Origin: CAYMAI01 sp964388445
GTDB taxonomy: Bacteria > 4484-113 > JAGGVC01
Reading direction: 5' to 3'
Assembly (NCBI GenBank): GCA_964388445.1
Contig: CAYMAI010000010.1
Coordinates: 1 to 64,000, forward strand
DNA: 64,000 bases
The notes under the pieces were generated by a model, which saw only the letters and a list, made by a program, of their open reading frames with translations, made no database searches and had not been told where the DNA came from. Position numbers and translations under genes: made by a program. Positions 33,333 to 42,368 of the stretch are shown here, in pieces (the first letter of the stretch is position 1; the number at the start of each line of letters is the position of its first letter).

Positions 33333-34235
33333 TTGCATCTTTGTTACATAGACGAATCGGGAACTCCAGAAATTCCAGGCACTACATCCCATTACATTTT
33401 GGCGGCGCTGTCAATTCCAATAAGGCGATGGAAAGAATGCAGCAATGACGTTGAAAGCATAAAACGGATATACGCTTTGGAGAGTTCTGAAATCCATGTG
33501 GCTTGGGTGTTACGAAATTATCTTGAACAAATGTCGGTGAATGAATTTGATAAGCTTTCTTTCGACGCAAGAAGGAAGGAAATTTCAAATCAGAGAGAAG
33601 CTGCGCTTTCCAAGTTGCAAAAATCGAATCGGAAGCTGTACATCCGGACAAAAAAGTACTATGGCCATACTGAAGCATATGTGCATTTATCTCGCGATCA
33701 GCGAAGGAAATTAATACTGGATTTGGCAAATTGTGTAAGCAAGTGGAAATTTGCTAGGCTTTTTGCGGAGTGCATAGATAAATCACATTTTGACCCAGTT
33801 TTGGCACGCAAATCCCCTGATGAGCAGGCTCTAGAGCAAATCGTGTCTAGATTCGAGAATTACTTGCGAAACATTTCATCCGTTCACTCTGTACTTGTGT
33901 ATGGGTTATTGATTCACGACAATAATCAGGCTGTATCCAAAAGACATACGGAACTAATGAAGAAATTTCATGTAAGCGGCACGTTATGGACTACGGTAAA
34001 CCACATTATCGAAACGCCACTTTTCGTGGATAGTCAGTTAACAAGTATGGTGCAAACGGCAGATTTGTGCGCATATGCATTGCGCAGATACTTGGAAAAT
34101 AAAGAAGAAGAATTATTTGACATTATATTCCGCCGTGCAGATAGAGCAGGAGATGTAGCAGTTGGAGTGCGCCATTTTACTGACGACTCCTGCCAATGCC
34201 GCATTTGCGCAGAACATCGCAAACCTATCGAATAG
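33333..34235 (+). CDS. DUF3800 protein
   Basis: This encodes a 300-residue protein of DUF3800, a family common in mobile and defence-associated DNA whose activity is not settled. The N terminus LHLCYIDESGTPE carries the conserved acidic Y-I-D-E-S-G motif; near the C terminus VQTADLCAYALRRYLE is the second conserved site. TTG 33333 is chosen because the family normally starts right at this motif and AAAGG lies 6 bases upstream; in-frame ATGs at 33237 and 33243 would put the leader terminator inside the gene. It is AT-rich compared with the flanking genes and convergent with the ATPase gene 2 bases away. Confidence 0.75.
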   Translation: MHLCYIDESGTPEIPGTTSHYILAALSIPIRRWKECSNDVESIKRIYALESSEIHVAWVLRNYLEQMSVNEFDKLSFDARRKEISNQREAALSKLQKSNRKLYIRTKKYYGHTEAYVHLSRDQRRKLILDLANCVSKWKFARLFAECIDKSHFDPVLARKSPDEQALEQIVSRFENYLRNISSVHSVLVYGLLIHDNNQAVSKRHTELMKKFHVSGTLWTTVNHIIETPLFVDSQLTSMVQTADLCAYALRRYLENKEEELFDIIFRRADRAGDVAVGVRHFTDDSCQCRICAEHRKPIE

Positions 34236-34237
34236 TG

Positions 34238-35806
34238 TCACAACTCCAATCCGCCGTATGCGATTTCGAGCGGAGTGATTTCTTCGACGTTTGCGCGGCT
34301 CGACGCGAATCTGGCGCGCGCCTTCGCCCACGCGCGCAGCGTTTCGATGCTCTCTTTCATAGTGCGCGACAGCGGCACGGTTTCTTTGACCGCTTTTTCC
34401 AAATGCGCCTGAGTCAGCGATGCGTTTTCGTCGAACGCGTCGAACATAGCGCTGATCACGGCTTCCTCGATTTCCGCGCCGGAAAACCCCTTCGATATCT
34501 TCGCCAGGTTATCGAGGTCGTAGGCGGATGGTTCCCGCCTTTTCTTCTTTATATGAATCGAAAAAATTTCCGCCCTTTCCGGAAGGTCGGGCAAATCCAC
34601 GAAAAATATTTCGTCGAATCTTCCTTTTCGCATAACTTCCGGCGGCAGGCTGCCGATGTCGTTCGCTGTCGCGATTATAAAAACCGGCGCGTCCTTCTCT
34701 TGCATCCATGTGATAATCGTGCCGAACACGCGGCTCGTAGTGCCGGCGTCGGAAAACGAACTCGACTGCGTGCCCGACAGACCCTTTTCGATTTCGTCTA
34801 TCCAGAGGATGCATGGAGCGACTGCTTCGGCGCTTTGAATGGCGCGGCGCACGTTTTCTTCGCTCGACCCGACGACGCCGGAAAAAAGCTTGCCGATGTC
34901 CAGCTTGAGAAGCGGAATTTGCCATAGCCCGGACACCGCCTTCGCCGTAAGCGATTTGCCGCAGCCTTGCACGCCTGCGAGCAGCACGCCCTTCGGCGCC
35001 GGCAGCCCGAACCTTCGAGCGTCCTCCGAAAACGCCCGGCCGCGCTTTCGCATCCAGGTTTTGAGTAGGTCGAGGCCGCCGATTTCGCCGAACTCTTCGC
35101 GCGAGTGATAGTACTCGAGGTATCCCGCCTTCCGGACTATCTGTTCCTTTTCGGACAACACCATCGACACGTCGGCGCTCGAAAGTGACGCGTCGTGCAC
35201 GATGGCTTTCGCGAACGCTTGTTTCGCCTCGCTCGCGGTAAGCCCCAGCGCGGCTTGCACTATATTGTCGCGGTCTTCGTCGGAAAGCTCAAGCTTGATT
35301 TTCGGATCGCGCACGATCAATCTGACCATGCCGTCGAGAATTTCTTTAAGCTCCGCCCTGTCGGGAAGCGGAAACTCGACAACCGTGATTTCCTTTTCGA
35401 GTTCCTGCGGGATTCGCAAGACCGGCGAGAGAACGATAATCGTTTTGTACGTCGTTTTAAGAGATATCGCCGTGTCGCGCAGCTTGCGCACGACCGTATA
35501 GTCGTTTAAAAACGGGTGAAAGTCCTTGAACATATATACGGCGTTAAGCTGGCTTTTCATAACGTGATCCAGCGCGGCGACAGGGTCGCGCGTAGCGCCG
35601 TCCGCCTTGCGCTGTCCATCTTTTATCGTTACGAAACCTTCCGTGCAAGCCCATTCGAAAAATTCCTTGCCGCGCCTTTCGCAGATTTTCTTGAGCGACG
35701 GGACGACGCGGTCCTCCTCGAACGACTGGATGTATACGACCGGATATCTCGCCCGTACGAGTAGCTCGATTTCTTCGATAGGATCGTCTATTTTTTTCGT
35801 TGCCAT
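34238..35806 (-). CDS. ycf46: Ycf46-like AAA+ ATPase
   Basis: This 522-residue ATPase resembles Ycf46, an AAA+ family known from cyanobacteria and plastids, where a role in inorganic-carbon and photosynthesis regulation has been reported. The N-terminal 245 residues form a degenerate ATPase-like domain. The C-terminal AAA+ module has Walker A GVQGCGKS, Walker B ILWIDEIEKG, sensor 1 IIATAND and the arginine-finger region MRKGRFDEIF. It should remodel a partner protein or complex. Start 35806 has only a weak GGCGG site and lies 14 bases after the upstream gene, so translation is probably coupled. Confidence 0.85.
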   Translation of the reverse strand: MATKKIDDPIEEIELLVRARYPVVYIQSFEEDRVVPSLKKICERRGKEFFEWACTEGFVTIKDGQRKADGATRDPVAALDHVMKSQLNAVYMFKDFHPFLNDYTVVRKLRDTAISLKTTYKTIIVLSPVLRIPQELEKEITVVEFPLPDRAELKEILDGMVRLIVRDPKIKLELSDEDRDNIVQAALGLTASEAKQAFAKAIVHDASLSSADVSMVLSEKEQIVRKAGYLEYYHSREEFGEIGGLDLLKTWMRKRGRAFSEDARRFGLPAPKGVLLAGVQGCGKSLTAKAVSGLWQIPLLKLDIGKLFSGVVGSSEENVRRAIQSAEAVAPCILWIDEIEKGLSGTQSSSFSDAGTTSRVFGTIITWMQEKDAPVFIIATANDIGSLPPEVMRKGRFDEIFFVDLPDLPERAEIFSIHIKKKRREPSAYDLDNLAKISKGFSGAEIEEAVISAMFDAFDENASLTQAHLEKAVKETVPLSRTMKESIETLRAWAKARARFASSRANVEEITPLEIAYGGLEL

Positions 35807-35820
35807 TTGCCGCCGTCCAT

Positions 35821-37197
35821 TTACGTTTGCCCGCCGGAATTTGCCGGAATCGCGAAAACCCCGCCGCCGCCGTCCTGCGGCGCATCTCCGGCGCCTGTTC
35901 CCGCGAGCGCGAGAGTATACCAAAGCAGCCGCGTCCGCCCGGCAGATTTCATAATGCGCAAAAGCTCCGGTGAAAGCGCATTTCCCGCCTCTAGCGTTAG
36001 GAGCGCGGTCATCGCGAGCGCGTCCGGATGGTCTTTGGTTACTGCAAATCCGGATTCGGCGGACATCCGCAGGAATTCGGCCGGCCGCGACGCGCGCAAA
36101 AATGCGTAAGCGCAGAGCGAAATCGCCGCGTCAATCGCTCGCGAAATAGCAAATTCGAAACCCGGCATCGCCTTATTTGCTGCCAACTTTGCGGAATCGA
36201 GAATAAGTTTCGTGTTCGAAAACGCGTCGTCCAAATCCGCCGGATTTTCAAGGATGGCACCGTCCTCGAATTCGAGAACGGCTCTCGCCAGCGCGGCGAG
36301 CTCCCGAACGGGACTTTCGAGGTCTTTTACTTCGGGAAGCGCGCCGCGAGATACGCGAAGAAGTTCGAAAAGCGGCTTTATAACTTCGCCTCCGCCGTCC
36401 CGAGATAAATCCGTCCCTGTTTGCCTTCGGCTTTCGTCCGGATGAATCGCGAGGGCGGCGGATTTTTCTCCGGCGTCCTCCATAATCTCCGAGAGCTGGG
36501 AAAATCCCAGCGCGCCGTCCGGAAGCGGCGAGGCGGATTCTTCCGCATAAAGCCGCGCAAGCCACATAAGTAGTATCAGTTCCGGCCTGCGCCGGTCGCG
36601 GAGCAGCCATTCCGCCGCGTAGGAGTAGGCACTGCCCCAACCTTCCATCGTCGCGGCGGCGGCGAAACCGGCGCACATGCTTTTCAAGTATGCCGATTCG
36701 AGCGCCGGTATTTCAACGCCGTTCTTCTCCGCCTTTATTTCGAGAGCCACGATTTTTGCCGATAAATCCCTTGTCGCGGCATCGAGCGCGGCAAGTTTTT
36801 CACGCGCCGCCTTGACCGGCTCCGCGGCTTTTTCCAGCGCGGCGTTCCTTTTCCGCTTTTTCGACGCGGCAAGCCAGAAAAAAATCTTGTCCGAGGATTG
36901 GATGTTCAAAGGCGGAAGTCCGGACAAAAACAGCTCGTAATCGACTTCGCGCTCGCGCACTTCGTCACGAAGATTTTTCGCCTTATGCGCGGCGATTTCG
37001 TAATCCGTTTTTAACCGCTGCTTTTCTACAAACAAATGTCTAGATTCTTCGCAGACAATCGCGAGCCTCCGCCACGCCACTTCGGGCCGCTCGGATGCGC
37101 CGGAAACTCCGGTCAGCGCAATCCATGCCTCGCCGAGCGCGCCGGCCCGGCGGTCAATCCGGAACTCGAATTCACCTTTTTTAGCGTCGTCCGCCAC
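35821..37197 (-). CDS. Coiled-coil protein in operon with Ycf46-like ATPase
   Basis: This encodes 458 residues that I do not recognise. Residues 45-90 and 105-165 are charged, probably coiled-coil helices. The rest is Ala/Leu-rich helical and could be a repeat solenoid. The last 25 residues are Gly-rich. There is no signal peptide or membrane segment. GTG 37197 is supported by an extended -10 (TGGTACAAT) exactly six bases upstream, so the operon mRNA is leaderless. As first gene of a two-gene operon, it is the best candidate partner or substrate of the ATPase. Confidence 0.65.
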   Translation of the reverse strand: MADDAKKGEFEFRIDRRAGALGEAWIALTGVSGASERPEVAWRRLAIVCEESRHLFVEKQRLKTDYEIAAHKAKNLRDEVREREVDYELFLSGLPPLNIQSSDKIFFWLAASKKRKRNAALEKAAEPVKAAREKLAALDAATRDLSAKIVALEIKAEKNGVEIPALESAYLKSMCAGFAAAATMEGWGSAYSYAAEWLLRDRRRPELILLMWLARLYAEESASPLPDGALGFSQLSEIMEDAGEKSAALAIHPDESRRQTGTDLSRDGGGEVIKPLFELLRVSRGALPEVKDLESPVRELAALARAVLEFEDGAILENPADLDDAFSNTKLILDSAKLAANKAMPGFEFAISRAIDAAISLCAYAFLRASRPAEFLRMSAESGFAVTKDHPDALAMTALLTLEAGNALSPELLRIMKSAGRTRLLWYTLALAGTGAGDAPQDGGGGVFAIPANSGGQT

Positions 37198-37203
37198 GCA
37201 GCG

Positions 37204-37212
37204 ATTGTACCA
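37204..37212 (-). promoter_or_regulatory. Leaderless extended -10 of ATPase operon
   Basis: Minus strand TGGTACAAT (37212-37204), then CGCTGC, then GTG 37197. The same CGCTGC-GTG follows the TATAAT of the CAP gene at 43451. Confidence 0.65.
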
Positions 37213-37338
37213 GCGTGGGGCTCGATTGCGGCAAAAGCCTTAATTACTGCGGATTCTCTCTGCTGCGCCCGGAGGCCGTCATACGGCGCGGCAAGCGGCG
37301 GGCATCGCGATTCGGGCCGGAGGAAACGGGATTCGGGT

Positions 37339-37398
37339 AAAAAAAAAGCAGGGGAGGAGGATTGACCTCCTCCCCCAACAAATAGGAGGGAGAATTTT
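37339..37398 (-). ncRNA. Candidate small RNA with CU-rich segment
   Basis: A complete small transcription unit lies on the minus strand: a promoter at 37432-37405, a start near 37398, about 20 bases containing CTCCCTCC, and a terminator with a 10-base stem (GGGGAGGAGG and CCTCCTCCCC at 37351-37375) followed by nine T (37347-37339). The CU-rich stretch is complementary to Shine-Dalgarno sequences, a known targeting mode of small RNAs. No gene fits between promoter and terminator. Confidence 0.5.
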
Positions 37399-37404
37399 GG
37401 GAGT

Positions 37405-37432
37405 ATTTTACCTTACCCATATCGAAAGTCAA
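37405..37432 (-). promoter_or_regulatory. Promoter of candidate small RNA
   Basis: Minus strand TTGACT (37432-37427), a 16-base spacer and TAAAAT (37410-37405). Confidence 0.6.
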
Positions 37433-37709
37433 TTATTTAATCTCCGCGGAAAAAAATATAAATTCGACCAAAATAGTCGGAGATGGCTGTTTCGGCCCGG
37501 AGCCGCCGAAGGAATCCGGAATTCGGACATTTACCATTCACTTGGGCTTTTTACCCGATTCGCCGGCCTAATTGCGCTCCATTTTCGAATTAACGGCCGT
37601 TTTTTAAATCACGCGTTTTTTGCTTAATTTACATTGCCAACGCTTTAGCGGCGGAATGGACGTGGGTGAATAGCCGCTTTATTCGCCGAAAAGAGCTTTT
37701 GGGGCGGTC
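37433..37709. other. AT-rich intergenic region
   Basis: No supportable gene. The open frame of 76 codons crossing it on the plus strand has no ribosome-binding site. Short T-runs occur but no clear terminator for the methyltransferase gene. Confidence 0.4.
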
Positions 37710-38474
37710 TTATCCGAGTCGAGCTACAAAAAATTCGTAGCCGTAGTATTCCGAGAAATTGCGGTGGATTTCCGGCTCGCTTTCGATTTTTGCCAGCGCG
37801 TCGAGCGCCTCGGGCTTGCCTGCATACTTCGCACGCAATTCCGCCGTTTTAACGAGCATCGGCGTATAAAACTCGTCCCACCATGCCGAATCCGGCAACG
37901 TGAAATGGGTCATAAGACCGAATCCGTTTCGCTCTATTTGCTCAACGGCGTCTTCCGCGTAACCCATTAGCGGGTATCCGGCGAAAAGTTCTTTCACTAC
38001 TTCGGGCGGATTTTCCTTTTTCCAAACGGCGTCCGTGAACGCAAGAAACCCGCCGGCTCGAAGCGGCCTGCGGCAATGCCGGACCGCCGTTTCGACTCCG
38101 AAGTTATAGAAAGCGCCCTCCGACCAAACCAAATCGAAGCTACCCGGCTTGAAACCGGCGTCCGCCATATCCGCAACCAAAGGCTTTATGCGGCTCTCGA
38201 GGCCGCGCCGCTCGATTTCCGCCGTCAGCCGTTTCACGAAAGGCTCGTGGTTGTCGACCGCCACTATGTTTCCTTCCGTGATTTCCGCAAGGTAAAACGT
38301 CTGATATCCCGTGCCGCAGCCCAGGTCGAGAATCGCGGGCACGGCGGGAAGTTCGCGGCAATGCGACAGCGCCTTCGCCGCGCAAGCCCGGCAACCCGGC
38401 CCCTGGCGCGGCAGGCCTTCGAAAACTTCGAAAAATATGCTCCAATAATCGGGCGATTCCATTTTGTTTTGCAT
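37710..38474 (-). CDS. SAM-dependent methyltransferase
   Basis: This encodes a 254-residue class I methyltransferase of unknown substrate. Motif I is LDLGCGTGYQT (about 50-60), followed by IVAVDNHEPFVKR (motif II) and SFDLVWSEGAFYNFG (motif IV region). A Cys-rich stretch near residue 28-40 (CRACAAKALSHC) is unusual. The C-terminal half resembles small-molecule methyltransferases. GAGG precedes; ATG 38474 and ATG 38462 are both possible starts. It is downstream of, and on the same strand as, bshC. Confidence 0.88.
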   Translation of the reverse strand: MQNKMESPDYWSIFFEVFEGLPRQGPGCRACAAKALSHCRELPAVPAILDLGCGTGYQTFYLAEITEGNIVAVDNHEPFVKRLTAEIERRGLESRIKPLVADMADAGFKPGSFDLVWSEGAFYNFGVETAVRHCRRPLRAGGFLAFTDAVWKKENPPEVVKELFAGYPLMGYAEDAVEQIERNGFGLMTHFTLPDSAWWDEFYTPMLVKTAELRAKYAGKPEALDALAKIESEPEIHRNFSEYYGYEFFVARLG

Positions 38475-38538
38475 CCTCGCGCCACTGCGCGATTAAGACT
38501 AGCTTAAGCGCCATATCAAAGCAACATCGGCGAGTCTT

Positions 38539-40161
38539 TTACAAAACTATCGTGTGATGGCCAGGCTCGGACGGGTCGAGTTTATCAAGCACTTTTCCCG
38601 CGACGGACGGGCCGTATTTGTTTGCGAAATATACCGGTCCGAAAAATCGCTCTTGCAGCCCGCGCGCCGGAAAGAGCGCGGAAATCGCCCTGCTTATTCT
38701 GTCCACCCATACCTGATTTTTCTGTTTGTACGCCTGGCGCACCTTTTTCTCTATGCCGTCCGCGTAGTTCGCGAACCCCTGCGCCATTTTCTCGAGAGGG
38801 GTCGCAAGCGTGGGCTCGAACGCCACGACCTTGCTCGCCAGCCATTTGGTGGATTCCTCCATCTCGCGTTTGAAATGCTCGATGTCGCGGTCGAGCGTGT
38901 CCGGCAGTTTGCTTCGTACCACCCGGGTGATGACGTCTTCTTTTTCGCCGGCGCACTCCCACCATTCGAGACCGGTTTCTGCGAGCACGCTTTCGATGCG
39001 GTGCTCGATAACCGTTATCGAGTATCTGGGCAAATAAACCGGCGGCTGCATATCGAAAAAATCGAATGCGCCCGAAATCTGGGCGTAGTACGCAAGTTCG
39101 CTTGGCCCAACGACACTGGCGGCGACCGGCAGAAGCGTGTCCTGATATACGGGCCTAAGAACTACATTCGGGCTAATCCGCCCCGGCTCTTCGGCGATTA
39201 TTTTCGCAAGCCCGGACATGCTGAACGTCGCGCCGCTTTCGGTGACGAATCCGCCGTTTTCCGAGCGCAGCGATTCGCGCCTTCCGTCCACGTTTACGAA
39301 AAGATTCGTGCCGTCTTCGGGAAGCGAAAGTTGTTTGTGATAACCGAGCGCGTCCAAATTTTTATCCCGCACCCCGACGCCGGAAAAAATCTCGTCGCGT
39401 GCCTCGATTGCACGTGCGAAGAGCGGCGCGCCGATAGTCTTCAGCCGCTCGTCCGTGGGGTCTATAAAAACTATGCCGTAGTCCGCAAGAAATCCGGCGA
39501 GAAATTTTCCGAACGCTTCCGCCATCGTATGTCCCGGTTTATACGCGCCGCCGAGAGCGGACTTCAAACCGGCGGTGAATTCGGTTTCCGGGTTCGTGCC
39601 GAAAAAACAATCGAAGGCTTCGGAAATTCCCTCGTCGATTTTTATACTGCCGACCGGAAAGCCCGCGACGTCGGCCTTAGGCGAAAACTCGCAGTAATGC
39701 TCGGCGTAATCCGTCCCGACCCAATGGAGGCGCTTCACTTCGTCGAAGTCGTGGTCGTCCGCGGCAATCCAAAACGCGGGGATGAATTTCCAGCCCGGAT
39801 GTTTTTCGCCAAGCCGCCGTGCCCAGCGCACAGCGCAGGCCGCCTTCGCCAGCGTGTACATCGGGCCGCCGAAGAGCCCCGCCTGCTGGCCGCCGATGAC
39901 GACCGCGGTTTTCTCTTCGGCCAATTGCGCGGCGTTTTCGAGGGCGGAATGCGACGCGCCGAGAGCGCGATTTTGCTCTACGAGAATTTCGCTTACCTTT
40001 TTGCGGTCGTATTTTTTGCCGCTCAGGTAATCGAGACGCGCCGAAAACGCGGAATCTTCCCAAGGCGAATGCAGGTATAGCCCGCCGGTCCTCGAAAAAT
40101 CCTCGCAGTAATCGCAAAATAGCCGGTTGTAATGCGGCAGCTTGCCGAATGGAATATGCAT
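38539..40161 (-). CDS. bshC: BshC-like bacillithiol cysteine ligase
   Basis: This encodes 540 residues, the usual length of BshC, the putative enzyme adding cysteine to glucosaminyl-malate in bacillithiol synthesis. Family features: VVIGGQQAGLFGGPMYTLAKA (about 85-105), FWIAADDHDFDEVKRLHW, the VVGPSELAYYAQI segment in the middle, and a C-terminal coiled coil. ATG 40161 fits the family N terminus best; an in-frame ATG at 40200 adds 13 residues and has no better site. bshA and bshB are not in the window. With KatG it points to thiol-based redox defence. Confidence 0.88.
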   Translation of the reverse strand: MHIPFGKLPHYNRLFCDYCEDFSRTGGLYLHSPWEDSAFSARLDYLSGKKYDRKKVSEILVEQNRALGASHSALENAAQLAEEKTAVVIGGQQAGLFGGPMYTLAKAACAVRWARRLGEKHPGWKFIPAFWIAADDHDFDEVKRLHWVGTDYAEHYCEFSPKADVAGFPVGSIKIDEGISEAFDCFFGTNPETEFTAGLKSALGGAYKPGHTMAEAFGKFLAGFLADYGIVFIDPTDERLKTIGAPLFARAIEARDEIFSGVGVRDKNLDALGYHKQLSLPEDGTNLFVNVDGRRESLRSENGGFVTESGATFSMSGLAKIIAEEPGRISPNVVLRPVYQDTLLPVAASVVGPSELAYYAQISGAFDFFDMQPPVYLPRYSITVIEHRIESVLAETGLEWWECAGEKEDVITRVVRSKLPDTLDRDIEHFKREMEESTKWLASKVVAFEPTLATPLEKMAQGFANYADGIEKKVRQAYKQKNQVWVDRISRAISALFPARGLQERFFGPVYFANKYGPSVAGKVLDKLDPSEPGHHTIVL

Positions 40162-40323
40162 GACGCATCCATAATACCTGCCTTGTGCGATTTTGGTCAT
40201 TTATTCGAGCCTGCCTGCAAGCCGGATATTGGATGATTCAATTTTCTCATAAATTGGATGTAGAAAACCTGCCGCAATCCAGATAAAATCGAATCGTATA
40301 TCGCTCTTTTCAGGAGGTGCATT

Positions 40324-42291
40324 ATGGGATCGAAGTATTTTTCGTTTGTGCTTGCGGGCGCGATTGTCTTTATCGTAATTTCGATTTTCGCGGCGTCCTG
40401 CAAGTCCGGCGGCGCACTATCGTCCCCTGCGGCGGAAAGTGCGGTTCAAGGCGAAAGGTCCGCAAATCCGTACGTCGCGCCCGCGGAGCCGATGCCCCCG
40501 GAGGTTTTCACGGGCGGGCCGGATTGTGCCACGGCGGAATGGAGCGGCGCGAGATTGAACGGCGCGGAATGGAACGGTGCGCCGGGAATCGGCGAAACCG
40601 GCGAGAGCGCGGCGAGGCCTCATCCGAAAACGCTCGTTACGGCGGAGAAATCGCCGCTCGGGCTTGAAATCTCGGTAATCGAATCCGCCGGCTCGCTTCG
40701 CGCGGAAAACCTCGCAATCGTGCAGACGCGCACGGGTGAAGGATACGCCGTCGAGCTTTCGGCGGTGGATGCGAAAGACGTTTCGCAGGCGCTATTCGAA
40801 GTGCGGTTCGACACGACGCGATATCGCGTGTCGGGCTGGCGCATAGGCGAGTTTCTGGCGGAGGAAAGGCGCGGCGGTTTTCCCGAAGCCGCGAGCGGAC
40901 TAGGAAAACTGGAACAGGTGGAGGGAGGCGCGTCGGTCTTGAAAGCGGCCGGCGCGCTTTGCGCGCTAATCCCCGCGGCGGACCACGCGGGCGTGGCGGT
41001 GGCGCGGATAAACCCGGAAGTGCGCGGCTCGGCGTCGGGAAACGGCAGGGTTTGCACGCTCGAATTTTCGCCGGGTGCGGCGCGCCTTGGCCGGGAGTCC
41101 GGCGGCTCGCAAACCGGGGCGTCAACGGCGGAATATCGCGGCGCATCCGCGGAAACAGGCGGCGGATTCTGGGACTGGAAATACGGCACGATTATGCCGT
41201 ATGGGAAGCGGGGCGAAAACGGCTCGCTCGTCATCGCGAACGGCAGGTTTCCCGGCGACGCGGACCGAAACTTTGAGGTGTCGATCGCGGACATAACGCC
41301 GATCGCGCAGCAATATGAGAAGACGATCGTCTGGCATTCGGATTGGATCGCGGACGGCGTTTCCCCGTTTAAGGTTGGTGCTTCGCCAAATGATCCGATT
41401 GCGAACGCGGACTTGGATAGGAATGGCGAGGTTGGAATCAGCGATATTACGATTATCGCGAATAACTACAACCGGCTTTACTATCCGCTCGATCTTGCGC
41501 GCAGAGAATCGTCAAGTGGCAATTGGCAGGTCGTTTCACAACTGAAAAGCTCGCAGTACGGTGACTCGCTCACCACAATCGACTTACTCGTGCTGACCAG
41601 AGCCAAAATTAAATCTTTTTTACCGGGCGGAGAGTATGGAATTTCTTTTTTGGATCAAACAACCGGATTGGAGGATGCTCTTCCACTTGTGAGAAATGAA
41701 TTCGATGGATTCATATGGGACAATTATTTTGGTCAAGTTATTGCGGCGGATGTTGAACTTAAAAACGGAGAATCCGAAAGACGGCTGGTTGTTGAGTTTG
41801 ATATATTGGGCGACTACGATTGCAGCGGACGTGTGAATGTCGGAGATATTACCGGGGTGCCATTGAATTCAATGCAGTTGCTGCTTGGAAACTTTAGTAA
41901 TCTCGCAATGCCACACTTGCAGGCATATATTCAGGAATATGCTTCTTGGGGATATTCCTTAGATCCGGTGACGTCCATTACCACCCACATTTTGCCAATT
42001 AGGGCAAACTACATTATAGGCGAAGAAAAATTGGAACTACTCTATTTCGAGACTCCAGCTTTGCTCACTCCAATTTACCAAGAAACCGTTCTTAAGGACA
42101 TCTTTCCAGATGAACTTCCGAGGGCGACTTGGATTTACCCGAATCGCAAAGTCATCGCGGTGCCGGCGCCGCCCGTTTACGGCACGCTTTTCGTCGAAGC
42201 CACGATGGTGCTCGATTACCTTGGCGATGAGTTTCGGATTGAAAAACCCGGCAGGCACGAGGTGTATTTCCCGCCGCCGCCGGAGGAATAG
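40324..42291 (+). CDS. Lipoprotein with cohesin-like and dockerin-like parts
   Basis: This encodes a 655-residue lipoprotein (Cys26 in FAASC, AGGAGGTG upstream). Residues about 95-260 look like a cohesin-type beta-sandwich: a strand ending AVELSAVDAKDVSQALFEV, then GWRIGEFL, then VAVARINPEVRG and VCTLEFSPG. Dockerin-like calcium repeats follow: GDADRNFEVSIADITPIAQQY, LDRNGEVGISDITIIANNYN, and a weaker third, GDYDCSGRVNVGDITG. The rest is unassigned. DNA from about 41,470 to 42,130 is visibly AT-richer than the ends, so the gene may be mosaic. It shares its N-terminal layout with the lipoproteins at 20817-28507 but lacks PKD domains and the propeller-like half. Confidence 0.75.
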   Translation: MGSKYFSFVLAGAIVFIVISIFAASCKSGGALSSPAAESAVQGERSANPYVAPAEPMPPEVFTGGPDCATAEWSGARLNGAEWNGAPGIGETGESAARPHPKTLVTAEKSPLGLEISVIESAGSLRAENLAIVQTRTGEGYAVELSAVDAKDVSQALFEVRFDTTRYRVSGWRIGEFLAEERRGGFPEAASGLGKLEQVEGGASVLKAAGALCALIPAADHAGVAVARINPEVRGSASGNGRVCTLEFSPGAARLGRESGGSQTGASTAEYRGASAETGGGFWDWKYGTIMPYGKRGENGSLVIANGRFPGDADRNFEVSIADITPIAQQYEKTIVWHSDWIADGVSPFKVGASPNDPIANADLDRNGEVGISDITIIANNYNRLYYPLDLARRESSSGNWQVVSQLKSSQYGDSLTTIDLLVLTRAKIKSFLPGGEYGISFLDQTTGLEDALPLVRNEFDGFIWDNYFGQVIAADVELKNGESERRLVVEFDILGDYDCSGRVNVGDITGVPLNSMQLLLGNFSNLAMPHLQAYIQEYASWGYSLDPVTSITTHILPIRANYIIGEEKLELLYFETPALLTPIYQETVLKDIFPDELPRATWIYPNRKVIAVPAPPVYGTLFVEATMVLDYLGDEFRIEKPGRHEVYFPPPPEE

Positions 42292-42317
42292 CGCTTAGCC
42301 GGATTTTAATTTGCATG

Positions 42318-42354
42318 CCGGGCGCGATGGGACTTTCCCGCCGTGCCCGGTTTT
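42318..42354 (+). terminator. Terminator after lipoprotein
   Basis: CCGGGC (42318-42323) and GCCCGG (42345-42350) pair, with an inner GGGA/TCCC stem, followed by four T. Confidence 0.7.
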
Positions 42355-42368
42355 CGCGCCTATCTTTT

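Noticed and set aside
37351..37375. Terminator of the methyltransferase gene only
   Set aside because: It lies 330 bases past that stop and has its own promoter directly upstream, so a separate small transcript is the better reading, though read-through is not excluded.
38554..40080. 508-codon open frame on the plus strand opposite bshC
   Set aside because: It is a GC-rich antisense shadow: no ribosome site, Arg-rich and family-less, while the minus strand encodes a full BshC.
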